This document shows, one piece after another, positions 1-5,514 of a stretch of DNA of 7,711 nucleotides (the first letter of the stretch is position 1; every line of letters begins with the position of its first letter). The translations under genes were made by a program, and so were the position numbers. The notes below the pieces were generated by a model. It saw nothing but the letters and a program-made list of their open reading frames with translations. It was not told the DNA's origin and did not search any database. The stretch is from an uncultured Anaerolineaceae bacterium (GTDB lineage Bacteria; Chloroflexota; Anaerolineae; Anaerolineales; Anaerolineaceae). The stretch is from NCBI GenBank assembly GCA_938020565.1, contig CALIHP010000021.1, forward strand, positions 1 through 7,711. Reading direction: 5' to 3'.

Positions 1-650
1 GGATAGTCCGTTAAAACATATCTGAACCTGACGGCCTTATTTATACTCAATTCTTCAAAATTTGTATTTTGTATATCGATTTCTTCGTAGTTGAAAATAT
101 TCGGATTCGGAATTCTGCGGTATAAAACGTTTACTATTGAATACCAATACAGACCCGACACGTGCTCCGAATAATTCGACGTATAATATTCCAAGTAGAA
201 TTCTTTGTGTAATGTATACATACTTATCATGACATCGTTTGTATTCATTAACGGACTTGATTTTTCGCCTGCAATACCGATTGTTTTTTGTGTTGTAATT
301 TCATCACCGATATTAACATTTTCAGGAATAGATGTCAGATTTGAATATATCATGTGAACATCAACGGACTTCATTGCACCTTCAAAATAATAATCGAACT
401 TGGAGACCACTTCCACATATTTGCCGAGATTTGTCGGATTATCGTCATTTCTATTCAAATCGACAATTTTTCCATGATACATACTGATAATATTGCTGTT
501 CTTCGGGGTCTCCAAAGTCACGCCTATGGAAAATATATCGTTTACTTCTTTTGTTAAAATAAAGTTTAATGACTTCAATGAATAATCTTCTGAAAAAGCG
601 AAACCCGATAGACATAACAAATATAAAAACAGCAATACATTCTTTTTCAT
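1..650 (-). CDS. Secreted protein with degenerate M23/LytM-like domain, 3' end outside the window
   Basis: This reading frame stays open for 216 codons from an ATG at 650 to the left edge, so the C-terminus is missing. The start is supported by an AGGA-type ribosome-binding site about 6 bases upstream. Residues 1-20 (MKKNVLLFLYLLCLSGFAFS) are a typical signal peptide with cleavage expected just before EDY, so the protein is exported. Residues about 41-128 follow the order of an M23 (LytM) peptidase: a GVTLETP segment where the family has G-x-D-L-x-x-P, then HGKIVDL, LGKYVEVVSK, and a stretch at 99-128 (IYSNLTSIPENVNIGDEITT and then QKTIGIAG) resembling the family's YAHLSSI...VKVGDxVKKGQxIGxxG. 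The zinc ligands appear replaced (D to T at about 45; the final H-x-H is not visible), so if the homology holds this is a non-catalytic, cell-wall-binding or scaffold version. The order of motifs is seen; the family call is inference. It is AT-rich and may share a transcript with the next minus-strand gene upstream. Confidence 0.75.
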   Translation of the reverse strand, partial: MKKNVLLFLYLLCLSGFAFSEDYSLKSLNFILTKEVNDIFSIGVTLETPKNSNIISMYHGKIVDLNRNDDNPTNLGKYVEVVSKFDYYFEGAMKSVDVHMIYSNLTSIPENVNIGDEITTQKTIGIAGEKSSPLMNTNDVMISMYTLHKEFYLEYYTSNYSEHVSGLYWYSIVNVLYRRIPNPNIFNYEEIDIQNTNFEELSINKAVRFRYVLTDY

Positions 651-770
651 TTTTTTCCTACCCCCCCAGCGGGCGTATAACATCCCCCTGCCTCACAGCC
701 GGACTTATTTTTTTGTCAGACTGGAGCAGGTGTCAGATTTTTTATTTTAATTATAAACAAATCGTATATT
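651..770. other. Intergenic spacer with a G-run and TGTCAGA direct repeats
   Basis: This is the 120-base gap between two minus-strand genes. Reading on the minus strand, it contains a run of seven G (661-667, written as C on the plus strand) lying 11-17 bases before the downstream start codon. It also has a relatively GC-rich patch (661-702) inside otherwise AT-rich DNA, and two copies of TGTCAGA on the plus strand (714-720 and 731-737, period 17), each bordered by T-runs. No coding frame is evident. The mix of GC-rich core and repeated short words could be a small dispersed intergenic repeat, but only one copy is present here. Confidence 0.4.
714..737 (+). repeat. Pair of 7-bp direct repeats TGTCAGA, period 17
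   Basis: TGTCAGA occurs at 714-720 and again at 731-737, separated by CTGGAGCAGG. T-rich stretches lie on both sides (707-713 and 738-743). Such spacing could be a binding site for a dimeric regulator or part of a dispersed intergenic repeat. It could also be chance, since 7 bases is short. Confidence 0.35.
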
Positions 771-1469
771 CTATTTCCGAATCTTAACTAATTTATACGT
801 ACTATTCAAGTAGTAAGCTATAGATTCTTTATCTGAGTATAAATCGGGATAATGAATCAGATACGGAGAATCCTCAAACATATATTTTATTTTTCCGTGT
901 AAACGTATGATCTGAAAATTATTATCACAGTATCCAATAATAAATAACGTTTTGTTGCTCCCTCCGGGTCCCGCATAGCTTCCTATAGGTAATAGCAACT
1001 CATTATTACTGTCTCCATTTAAGTCGATATAATAAGCCCATTCCGATAACATTTCACCATTATTCGGCAATCGTAAGATATTATTCCGGAGAACTTCCGA
1101 AAGTTCTATATCTTCTTTTAATTTCAATAAGAACTTATTTGAAGATGATTCGTATTGATAAATCAACATCCGACAATAAGCATAATTAGGGTACGGATCA
1201 AAATGAGGCAAGCCGGAAAGCACAATGATTTCTTCTATCCCGTCATTATTCAAATCACAAGCAATTCTAAAAAGTTCGAAATTTGTTTTATATATGCTTT
1301 CAATGCTCGATTCTACTGCAATATCATTATTTTTCAATACATCTTCAACTGTCATGTTGACACAATAACTGTTTATTAATCCTAATAAGCGTTCATTATT
1401 GTATAGTATATCGGTATCTATTCCTGACAATATGGAATTATATAAATTGAAAGAAAGCTGTGGTGACAT
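771..1469 (-). CDS. Protein with two EF-hand-like Asp-rich loops, probably truncated at its 5' end
   Basis: I do not recognise a named family. The frame runs from ATG at 1469 (MSPQLSFNLYNSI...) to TAG at 771-773, 232 residues. Two calcium-loop-like segments are visible, CDLNNDGIEEIIVLSG and YIDLNGDSNNELLLPIGSY. They sit in the D-x-(N/D)-x-D-G-x-x-E pattern seen in FG-GAP/VCBS-type and dockerin-like surface proteins and followed by hydrophobic beta strands, a layout common in exported proteins of unknown function. No signal peptide is present. Neither this ATG nor the in-frame ATG at 1505 has a convincing ribosome-binding site, and the extra residues from 1505 are just the antisense of the regulator gene's first codons. 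I infer that the native 5' end, including any signal sequence, was lost at a junction near 1470. It points the same way as the exported-protein gene 120 bases downstream and shares its AT-rich composition, so the pair may be one ancestral operon. Confidence 0.6.
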   Translation of the reverse strand: MSPQLSFNLYNSILSGIDTDILYNNERLLGLINSYCVNMTVEDVLKNNDIAVESSIESIYKTNFELFRIACDLNNDGIEEIIVLSGLPHFDPYPNYAYCRMLIYQYESSSNKFLLKLKEDIELSEVLRNNILRLPNNGEMLSEWAYYIDLNGDSNNELLLPIGSYAGPGGSNKTLFIIGYCDNNFQIIRLHGKIKYMFEDSPYLIHYPDLYSDKESIAYYLNSTYKLVKIRK

Positions 1470-1472
1470 GAG

Positions 1473-2096
1473 ATGCCTGATATAAAAGGCTACGAGTTTA
1501 CACATAAAAAAATTATAGACAGCGGGAAACTGAATTTCTTGAATGACGGTTATGAACGTTCAAATTTAAGAAAAATATGCAAGGATGCAGGCGTTACCAC
1601 TGGAGCATTTTATCGTCATTTTGAAGATAAAGAAGACTTGTTTATCAGCTTAGTTGAACCCTTAGCAAAGGAGCTTTTGGATTTTTACGATAAGTATGAA
1701 GAAGAATCTTTTCGAGATATAGAAAAGAATTGTGGACAAGATTTAGCGGGAATCAATATTGATGGTTCGATTGAATCTACACTCTATATGTTTAGCAAGA
1801 AAGAACTGTTTAATATTTTGATATACAAAGCGTATGGAACTAAATACGACAATTTTATAGAACTTCTTGTAGAGAAAGAAGATATAAACCGATATAAAGC
1901 ATTCCAAATTATTTCAAAGAAAAAGAATATAGAAGCAGAAATTCCTAAAGAAGCAATGCATTTATTAAACCATGCTTATATTAACGCTTTGTGTGAAATT
2001 GTAATACATTCTCAAACTGAAGAAGAGGTTAAAATAAATACTCGAATTATTTCAAAGTTTTTCTATGATGGATGGGAGAAATTACGAGGTTTTTAG
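1473..2096 (+). CDS. TetR/AcrR-family transcriptional regulator
   Basis: A 207-residue protein of normal TetR length. The N-terminal DNA-binding domain is clear: KKIIDSGKLNFLNDGYE (helix 1) followed by the helix-turn-helix at about 31-50, with the family signature LRKICKDAGVTTGAFYRHF and then EDKEDLF. The remaining ~145 residues form the variable, mostly helical ligand-binding and dimerisation domain, so the inducer cannot be read from sequence. The start at 1473 is forced by an in-frame TGA at 1464-1466. It has only a weak ribosome-binding site and no room for a promoter of its own before the divergent gene, which suggests its original upstream region was lost. Downstream come a terminator, a palindrome and the first codons of an ABC transporter; in Clostridia this kind of regulator commonly sits beside an exporter gene that it represses. 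AT-rich codon use contrasts with the chromosomal genes to the right. Function as a local efflux repressor is inference. Confidence 0.9.
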   Translation: MPDIKGYEFTHKKIIDSGKLNFLNDGYERSNLRKICKDAGVTTGAFYRHFEDKEDLFISLVEPLAKELLDFYDKYEEESFRDIEKNCGQDLAGINIDGSIESTLYMFSKKELFNILIYKAYGTKYDNFIELLVEKEDINRYKAFQIISKKKNIEAEIPKEAMHLLNHAYINALCEIVIHSQTEEEVKINTRIISKFFYDGWEKLRGF

Positions 2097-2106
2097 ATAT
2101 AAGGGC

Positions 2107-2132
2107 AAAGGCTTTTAAAGCCTTTATTTTTT
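2107..2132 (+). terminator. Intrinsic terminator after the TetR gene
   Basis: AAAGGC and GCCTTT arms flank a short T/A loop (the whole stem-loop spans 2107-2125), and ATTTTTT follows directly. It lies 11 bases after the regulator's stop codon, so it should end or attenuate transcription before the transporter remnant. Confidence 0.7.
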
Positions 2133-2142
2133 CAAGCCGATG

Positions 2143-2168
2143 ATAACTAAGTTAGCGAACAAAGTTAT
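2143..2168. promoter_or_regulatory. 26-bp imperfect palindrome, candidate TetR operator
   Basis: The segment begins ATAACTAAGTT and ends AACAAAGTTAT around a central AGCG. By my count 20 of 26 positions are symmetric, with the ATAACT/AGTTAT outer arms and GTT/AAC inner arms intact. Size and symmetry fit a TetR-family operator. It lies between the regulator gene's terminator and the ribosome-binding site of the ABC transporter start, where a local repressor would be expected to bind. Binding by the adjacent regulator is inference. Confidence 0.5.
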
Positions 2169-2189
2169 TTTCATATGGAGGTGTTAAAT

Positions 2190-2291
2190 ATGAAAGAAAA
2201 AAGTCCTGCTGTAATATTGTGGGGACTTGCGAATAAGGAACATTCAAAGCTAAAAACTGTATTTATAGCAAAACTTTGCTATTTTTCGTAA
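2190..2291 (+). pseudogene. N-terminal remnant of an ABC transporter ATP-binding/permease gene
   Basis: A strong ribosome-binding site (GGAGG, 2177-2181) sits 8 bases before ATG at 2190. The first ~23 codons (MKEKSPAVILWGLANKEH, then SKLKT) resemble the N-terminus of Clostridia ABC transporter ATP-binding/permease proteins that are usually encoded beside a TetR regulator. After LKT the similarity stops, the frame reads VFIAKLCYFS and hits TAA at 2289-2291. There are no transmembrane helices, Walker A or Walker B, so the 33-residue product cannot transport anything. The lost sequence is replaced by the tail of the recombinase remnant, which lies on the opposite strand from 2271. It is a deletion scar: a regulator with its probable target cut off. 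The family match is from memory of related proteins and is based on a short stretch, so it is moderately certain. Confidence 0.6.
2265..2286 (+). repeat. 8-bp arm palindrome with T-run at the transporter/recombinase join
   Basis: ATAGCAAA (2265-2272) and TTTGCTAT (2275-2282) form a perfect inverted repeat with a 2-base centre, followed by more T (T-run 2282-2286). It looks like a small terminator on the plus strand, but its right half is also the coding sequence for AKF of the recombinase remnant on the minus strand. It marks the point where the two remnants meet and may have helped create the join. Confidence 0.4.
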
Positions 2292-2867
2292 AACCTCTGT
2301 GAGATTTTCCATAACATCATCGACATCAATACGGTGGGAAGAGTTGCATTTAGGGTGCTTTGTTCCAGTTATAGCGGTTTTCTTCATTGAGCGGTCTGCT
2401 TTTCGCTGTTCCTCTGCCTTGCTGTTTTAGATAAGCTGATATCCCTTGCATACCACTCTGACATGATATTTGATGAAGGGGGCAAATTCCAATGTGTTTT
2501 GGTCTTTGCTGCCTATACCGTTATTGATGGCGATAAAGCGTACATTGTTTCTTCGGAATATCTCCATCGCATTTCCTGCTTGGAGATAATCTCGTCCCCG
2601 CCTTGTCATATCTTTCATAATGACAATGCCGATTTTTCCGCTTTCTACATCGCTTATCATCTGTGTATAGGCGGAACGGTCAAAGAACCTACCGCTTTCG
2701 TCATCGTCGATATAGCGGCGAATATTCATCAGCTTATGCTGTCTTGCATACCGTTCTAAAAATGCCCTTTGATTTACAATGCGGTTGCTTTCGCCGCCGT
2801 CCCTGTCCTCGTCACCAACTGAAAGGCGGGAGTATAGCGCTGTGATTTTATTTGTATATTCTATCAT
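2271..2867 (-). pseudogene. Decayed large serine recombinase (mobile-element integrase), three fused fragments
   Basis: The intact start, ATG at 2867, has GGAGG 8 bases upstream. Residues 1-132 form a resolvase catalytic domain: ALYSRLS with the likely nucleophile Ser16, YIDDDESGRFFDRSAY, IVIMKDMTRRGRDYLQAGNA and NTLEFAPFI. One extra T in the run at 2469-2471 (plus strand) then shifts the frame; removing it restores NIMSEWYARDIS, as expected for the family. At about 2434 the sequence jumps to YLKQQGRGTAKSRPLNEEN and RYNWNKA, part of the recombinase domain. At about 2355-2362 it jumps again, out of frame, to HPKCNSSHRIDVDDVMENL and TEVLRKIAKF, from the zinc-ribbon and following coiled-coil region, and ends at about 2271. 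Family members of this Clostridia type (relatives of TndX/TnpX) run to well over 500 residues, so most of the protein is lost and the remnant cannot be active. The uninterrupted first frame ends at 2427 after 146 codons. It is the clearest sign that the AT-rich block arrived on an integrative element. Confidence 0.88.
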
Positions 2868-2951
2868 GGCGTTATCCTCCTTTTTTGTGTCTATATATCA
2901 TTCATATTTAGTTAATATTATGTAACCCAGACCCCCACGCCTGCCGCATGC
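2868..2951. other. Probable right end of the integrated element and composition boundary
   Basis: Immediately upstream of the recombinase remnant is a very AT-rich stretch (about 2881-2924) that would hold its promoter and, by analogy with other large serine recombinase elements, the element's right end. At about 2925-2935 the composition changes sharply to GC-rich (ACCCAGACCCCCACGCCTGC). I cannot define the attachment core because the other end of the element is not in view. Confidence 0.45.
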
Positions 2952-2983
2952 AAAAAACCGACGCCCGGATTTGGGCGTCGGTT
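2952..2983 (-). terminator. Strong intrinsic terminator of the nfo operon
   Basis: A perfect inverted repeat, CCGACGCCC (2958-2966) and GGGCGTCGG (2973-2981) with a 6-base loop, extends by two A-T pairs. On the minus strand the hairpin is followed by six T (2957-2952). It lies 67 bases past the nfo stop codon and so closes the minus-strand operon. Confidence 0.9.
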
Positions 2984-3049
2984 CGCGGAAATCCCGCTCA
3001 TGAACCAACCGTTCTGAAAACTGGGAAAGGGATGCTGATTTATCTCTGT

Positions 3050-3892
3050 CTATCCGCGATAAGCCTCGCGCAGCATCCGAATCTCATCGGCGTACCCAGA
3101 GATCTTTTCATGCGGCGTTTCCAGATAAAAAGGCAGCCCACGCAGCGCGGGATGATTGATAAATCGGACGAGCGCTTCCAGCCCGATCGTCCCCGCCCCG
3201 ATCGGCGCGTGCCGGTCGAGATGCTAATTAAACGGCTTCATACTGTCGTTTAAGTGCAGCGTTTTCAACCGCTCCAGCCCGATCGTCTTATCAAACGCCG
3301 TCAGGACGCCGTCCAGATCCTGAACGATATCGTATCCGGCCGAATAAATATGACAGGTATCCATGCACACGCCCAGCAGCTCCGGACGGTCGACACGGTC
3401 AATAATCTCCCGGATCTCTTCGAACGTCCGTCCGATCTCGCTCCCCTTCCCCGACATCGTTTCCAACAGCACCGTCGTCCGCAGCTCCGGATCGAGAACC
3501 TGATTCAAATGCGCAGCGATCAGCTCGATCCCCGCCTCCGCGCCCTGCCCGACGTGGCTTCCCGGATGAAAATTATAATAATTTCCCGGAAGCGATTCCA
3601 ATATCCGCAGGTCGTCCTTCATGACCATCAGCGCAAATTCGCGGATCCGTTCCTCCGCTGCGGCGGGGTTCAGCGTATACGGCGCATGCGCCAGGATCGG
3701 CGCAAAATCGTTCGCCTGCATCAGCTCGATCAGCGACTCCATATCGCCCGCCGCCGGCGTCTTTGCGGCGCCGCCGCGCGGATTTCGGGTAAAAAACTGG
3801 AAACAGTTCGCGTCAATCGAAAGCGCCTCCCGCCCCATATGAGCGTAGCCTTTCGAGACCGACAAATGGCAGCCGATTTTCATCCTACTCAT
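3050..3892 (-). pseudogene. nfo: Endonuclease IV, complete except for one in-frame TAG
   Basis: Deoxyribonuclease IV is the AP endonuclease of base excision repair, cutting 5' to abasic sites with a trinuclear zinc centre. The frame from ATG 3892 gives 222 codons, then TAG at 3224-3226, then 57 more codons in the same frame to TAG at 3050-3052. Read through, it is 280 residues, the usual family length. Zinc-ligand motifs are in place: AHAPYTLN (His69), NFHPGSH (His109), LLETMSGKG (Glu144), MDTCHIYSAGYD (Asp178, His181), LHLNDS (His213), and beyond the stop HLDRHAPIG (Asp226, His228) and FYLETP (Glu258). The stop falls in KPFN-stop-HLDRH where relatives have Ser or similar; TCG to TAG is one base change. 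The 222-residue product would lack three zinc ligands and should be inactive. The ATG at 3892 overlaps the ricT end by 8 bases and has GAGG 6 bases upstream; ATG 3883 is an alternative. Real nonsense mutation, sequence error and readthrough remain open. Confidence 0.9.
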
Positions 3893-4805
3893 CTTCGTCC
3901 TCATTCTCCGCGGCAGCCGCAGCGGCCCGGGTCTTTCCTTTTTTCCCGCTCTGCTGCGCAGGCTGCGGCGCGGGCGGCGTATCTTCGTAGGTAATCTGAT
4001 CTCTGGTAAACTGGCGCCGGCCCACCTCCGGAATCTCGACCAGGACCGACAGCGTCATCGGAAACACCTCGACGACCTTCCCTTCGCCCTGCGGCGTCAT
4101 CACCTTCTTCTTTTTCTTCGGGAGGAGCTTCCGATTCTCAACATAAATATCGTTTTCGTACTCCATGCAGCAGCGCAGCCGCCCGCACATCCCGGTAATC
4201 TCCGTCGGGGTCAGCGAAATTCCCTGCGCCTTCGCCATGCGGATCGAGATACTGCTGAACTCGACCAGATGCGCCTTGCAGCAGCATTCCGGCTTCCCGC
4301 AGGAGCCGATCCCGCCGATCGCTTTCGCTAAATCGCGCGGTCCTAACTGCTTGATTTCGACGTTTCCGATCGAAAATTCGCCTTGAATCTCGGAGCGGAG
4401 CGATTTCAAATCAACCCGCTCGTCCGTCGCCGTCGCGTACGTCAGCAGCAAATAAGAACGGTCAAAATTGATATCGGCGCCGATAAACTTGACCTCTGGA
4501 AGCTTTTCACGCTTCGCCCATTCCTTGCAGAATTCCAGGATGTTCCCGGATGTCATCTTAATTGATTCGTTCAACGCAAGTTCGGCCGCGTTCGCCAACC
4601 GAAGGACCGGCTTGAGCGATTCCTGCCCGTCAGGCCGGTAATCCTGAATCAGCTTAACCACCTGTCCGACCTGTTTCCCGCGGTTCGTTTCGACCAGAAC
4701 GAAATCCCAGGGTTCAATCTCCGGTATCGACGATGCGTCGAAAGAATAAACGCGGCTGCCTTTTGAAAAACGGACCCCAACCGCCTGCGGTACGTTTGTC
4801 TTCAT
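3885..4805 (-). CDS. ricT: PSP1-domain protein, RicT/YaaT family
   Basis: A 306-residue cytoplasmic protein. The N-terminal part (about 1-110) begins with the AVGVRFSKGSRVYSFD strand typical of the family. The PSP1 core follows, with the two diagnostic cysteine clusters: GGIGSCGKPECCCKAHL (Cys169, Cys174-176) and GMCGRLRCCMEYE (Cys207, Cys212, Cys213), joined by SISIRMAKAQGISLTPTEIT. In Bacillus subtilis RicT (YaaT) joins RicA and RicF in an iron-sulfur-containing complex that promotes RNase Y-dependent mRNA maturation and affects sporulation and competence; the cysteines here fit such cluster ligands. After a KKKKK stretch (about 230-234) comes a KOW-like strand segment (MTPQGEGKVVEVFPM) and a low-complexity tail rich in Pro, Ala, then Asp/Glu. 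The start at 4805 has GAGGG just upstream. It is 30 bases from the SH3b gene upstream and overlaps nfo downstream, so it is mid-operon. The sporulation label would mislead in this likely non-sporulating host. The symbol is by homology. Confidence 0.88.
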   Translation of the reverse strand: MKTNVPQAVGVRFSKGSRVYSFDASSIPEIEPWDFVLVETNRGKQVGQVVKLIQDYRPDGQESLKPVLRLANAAELALNESIKMTSGNILEFCKEWAKREKLPEVKFIGADINFDRSYLLLTYATATDERVDLKSLRSEIQGEFSIGNVEIKQLGPRDLAKAIGGIGSCGKPECCCKAHLVEFSSISIRMAKAQGISLTPTEITGMCGRLRCCMEYENDIYVENRKLLPKKKKKVMTPQGEGKVVEVFPMTLSVLVEIPEVGRRQFTRDQITYEDTPPAPQPAQQSGKKGKTRAAAAAAENEDEDE

Positions 4806-4835
4806 ATACCCTCTGTTCCCGTTATCTGTTGTAAG

Positions 4836-5477
4836 TTATCTGCGCTGCGCGAGCGCAAACAAGCCGATCGTCAGCCCCAGAATAAACAGCACAATCACGA
4901 TCAGTCCTACCGGAACCGTTCCGTTATCCGTCCCGGCGGTCACTCCGATGAACGTTGGAATGACCAGCGGGGGGGGCTGCGTAAACGTCGCTAAGCGCGT
5001 CGGTTCGAGCGTCACGATAAACCGTGCCGCCAACGTCGGATCGATCGTATTCGTGACCCGCGGCGTCGGCGTCCCCGGAACCTCGACGATCGGAAGCTCG
5101 CCAAAATAATCAACGTATAACCGGTAAACCCAAGCGTAGCCGCCCGGACCGCCCGGATACTCGATCAACAACCAGTTTCCGCCCTCCGTTCGTCCGATCG
5201 CCGTCGCCTGCTGCCCGATGACCATCGTTCCAACGCGGTCATACTCCGTTCCCGGACCGCCGCGGAGATTGATCTGCGGATTGGCCGGGTCGTTCCGCAC
5301 GGTGACGACGACGCCGCGATCCGTCCCGGTTACCGTCGGAATATGCACCGTTGGAATTTGCGCGCCGACGTCCGTCGCGCTCAGCGGCAATAAAATCAGG
5401 ATCAACGTCATTAGAAAAAGCGATCGCGCGATCCGCGGTCGGAATTCGCGAAAATGAACCGTGCGCAAAAAATTCAT
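4836..5477 (-). CDS. Exported SH3b-domain protein with C-terminal membrane anchor
   Basis: 213 residues in four parts. Residues 1-40 are a signal sequence or N-terminal anchor: an Arg-rich start (RTVHFREFRPRIARS), then hydrophobic LFLMTLILILLPL and a likely cleavage at VGA-Q. Residues about 57-122 are a bacterial SH3 domain, with VRNDPANPQINLRGGPGTEY, VIGQQATAIGRTEGGNWLLI and GYAWVYRLYVD matching the usual (V/L)N-(V/L)R-x-GP-G-T-x-Y ... G-x-W ... G-W-V pattern. Residues about 130-187 are a Pro/Thr-rich linker, and 188-208 a membrane helix followed by QRR. Such domains commonly bind peptidoglycan or other extracellular ligands, so a surface-sensing or wall-binding role is likely, but the ligand is unknown. 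It is the first gene of the operon with ricT and nfo. No clear ribosome-binding site precedes 5477; translation may be leaderless or start at another codon such as Met23. Confidence 0.8.
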   Translation of the reverse strand: MNFLRTVHFREFRPRIARSLFLMTLILILLPLSATDVGAQIPTVHIPTVTGTDRGVVVTVRNDPANPQINLRGGPGTEYDRVGTMVIGQQATAIGRTEGGNWLLIEYPGGPGGYAWVYRLYVDYFGELPIVEVPGTPTPRVTNTIDPTLAARFIVTLEPTRLATFTQPPPLVIPTFIGVTAGTDNGTVPVGLIVIVLFILGLTIGLFALAQRR

Positions 5478-5497
5478 AGCTTTATTTTACTATACTT
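5478..5497 (-). promoter_or_regulatory. Candidate -10 region for the SH3b-ricT-nfo operon
   Basis: Reading on the minus strand, GTATAGTAAAATAAAGCT ends just before the ATG at 5477. It contains two -10-like words (TATAGT, TAAAAT) so close to the start codon that transcripts would be leaderless or nearly so, matching the absence of a ribosome-binding site. No good -35 hexamer is visible. Confidence 0.4.
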
Positions 5498-5514
5498 CGC
5501 GGGCTGACCCCGCG
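5498..5514. repeat. Hairpin CGCGGG/CCCGCG in the divergent intergenic region
   Basis: CGCGGG (5498-5503) pairs with CCCGCG (5509-5514) around CTGAC. It overlaps the left arm of a longer-range inverted repeat (5500-5509 with 5616-5625) and lies just upstream of the candidate -10, so it could be an operator or a transcript hairpin. Confidence 0.4.

Noticed and set aside
354..787. Two short plus-strand frames (354-557 and 569-787)
   Set aside because: They lie opposite the exported-protein gene or its leader, which has a signal peptide and ribosome-binding site; no features support them.
1470..1505. N-terminal extension MCKLVAFYIRHL of the minus-strand gene
   Set aside because: It is the complement of the first codons of the TetR gene and has no ribosome-binding site; the frame is open there by chance.
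3224..3226. General reassignment of TAG to an amino acid in this genome
   Set aside because: ricT ends in TAG at its natural end and nfo itself ends in TAG at 3050-3052, so amber appears to work as a normal stop; reassignment remains only a remote option.
3254..3994. Long plus-strand open frame (246 codons) opposite nfo and ricT
   Set aside because: It is antisense to two clearly conserved genes in GC-rich DNA, is rich in Arg and Gln from complementary codons, and has no family features.
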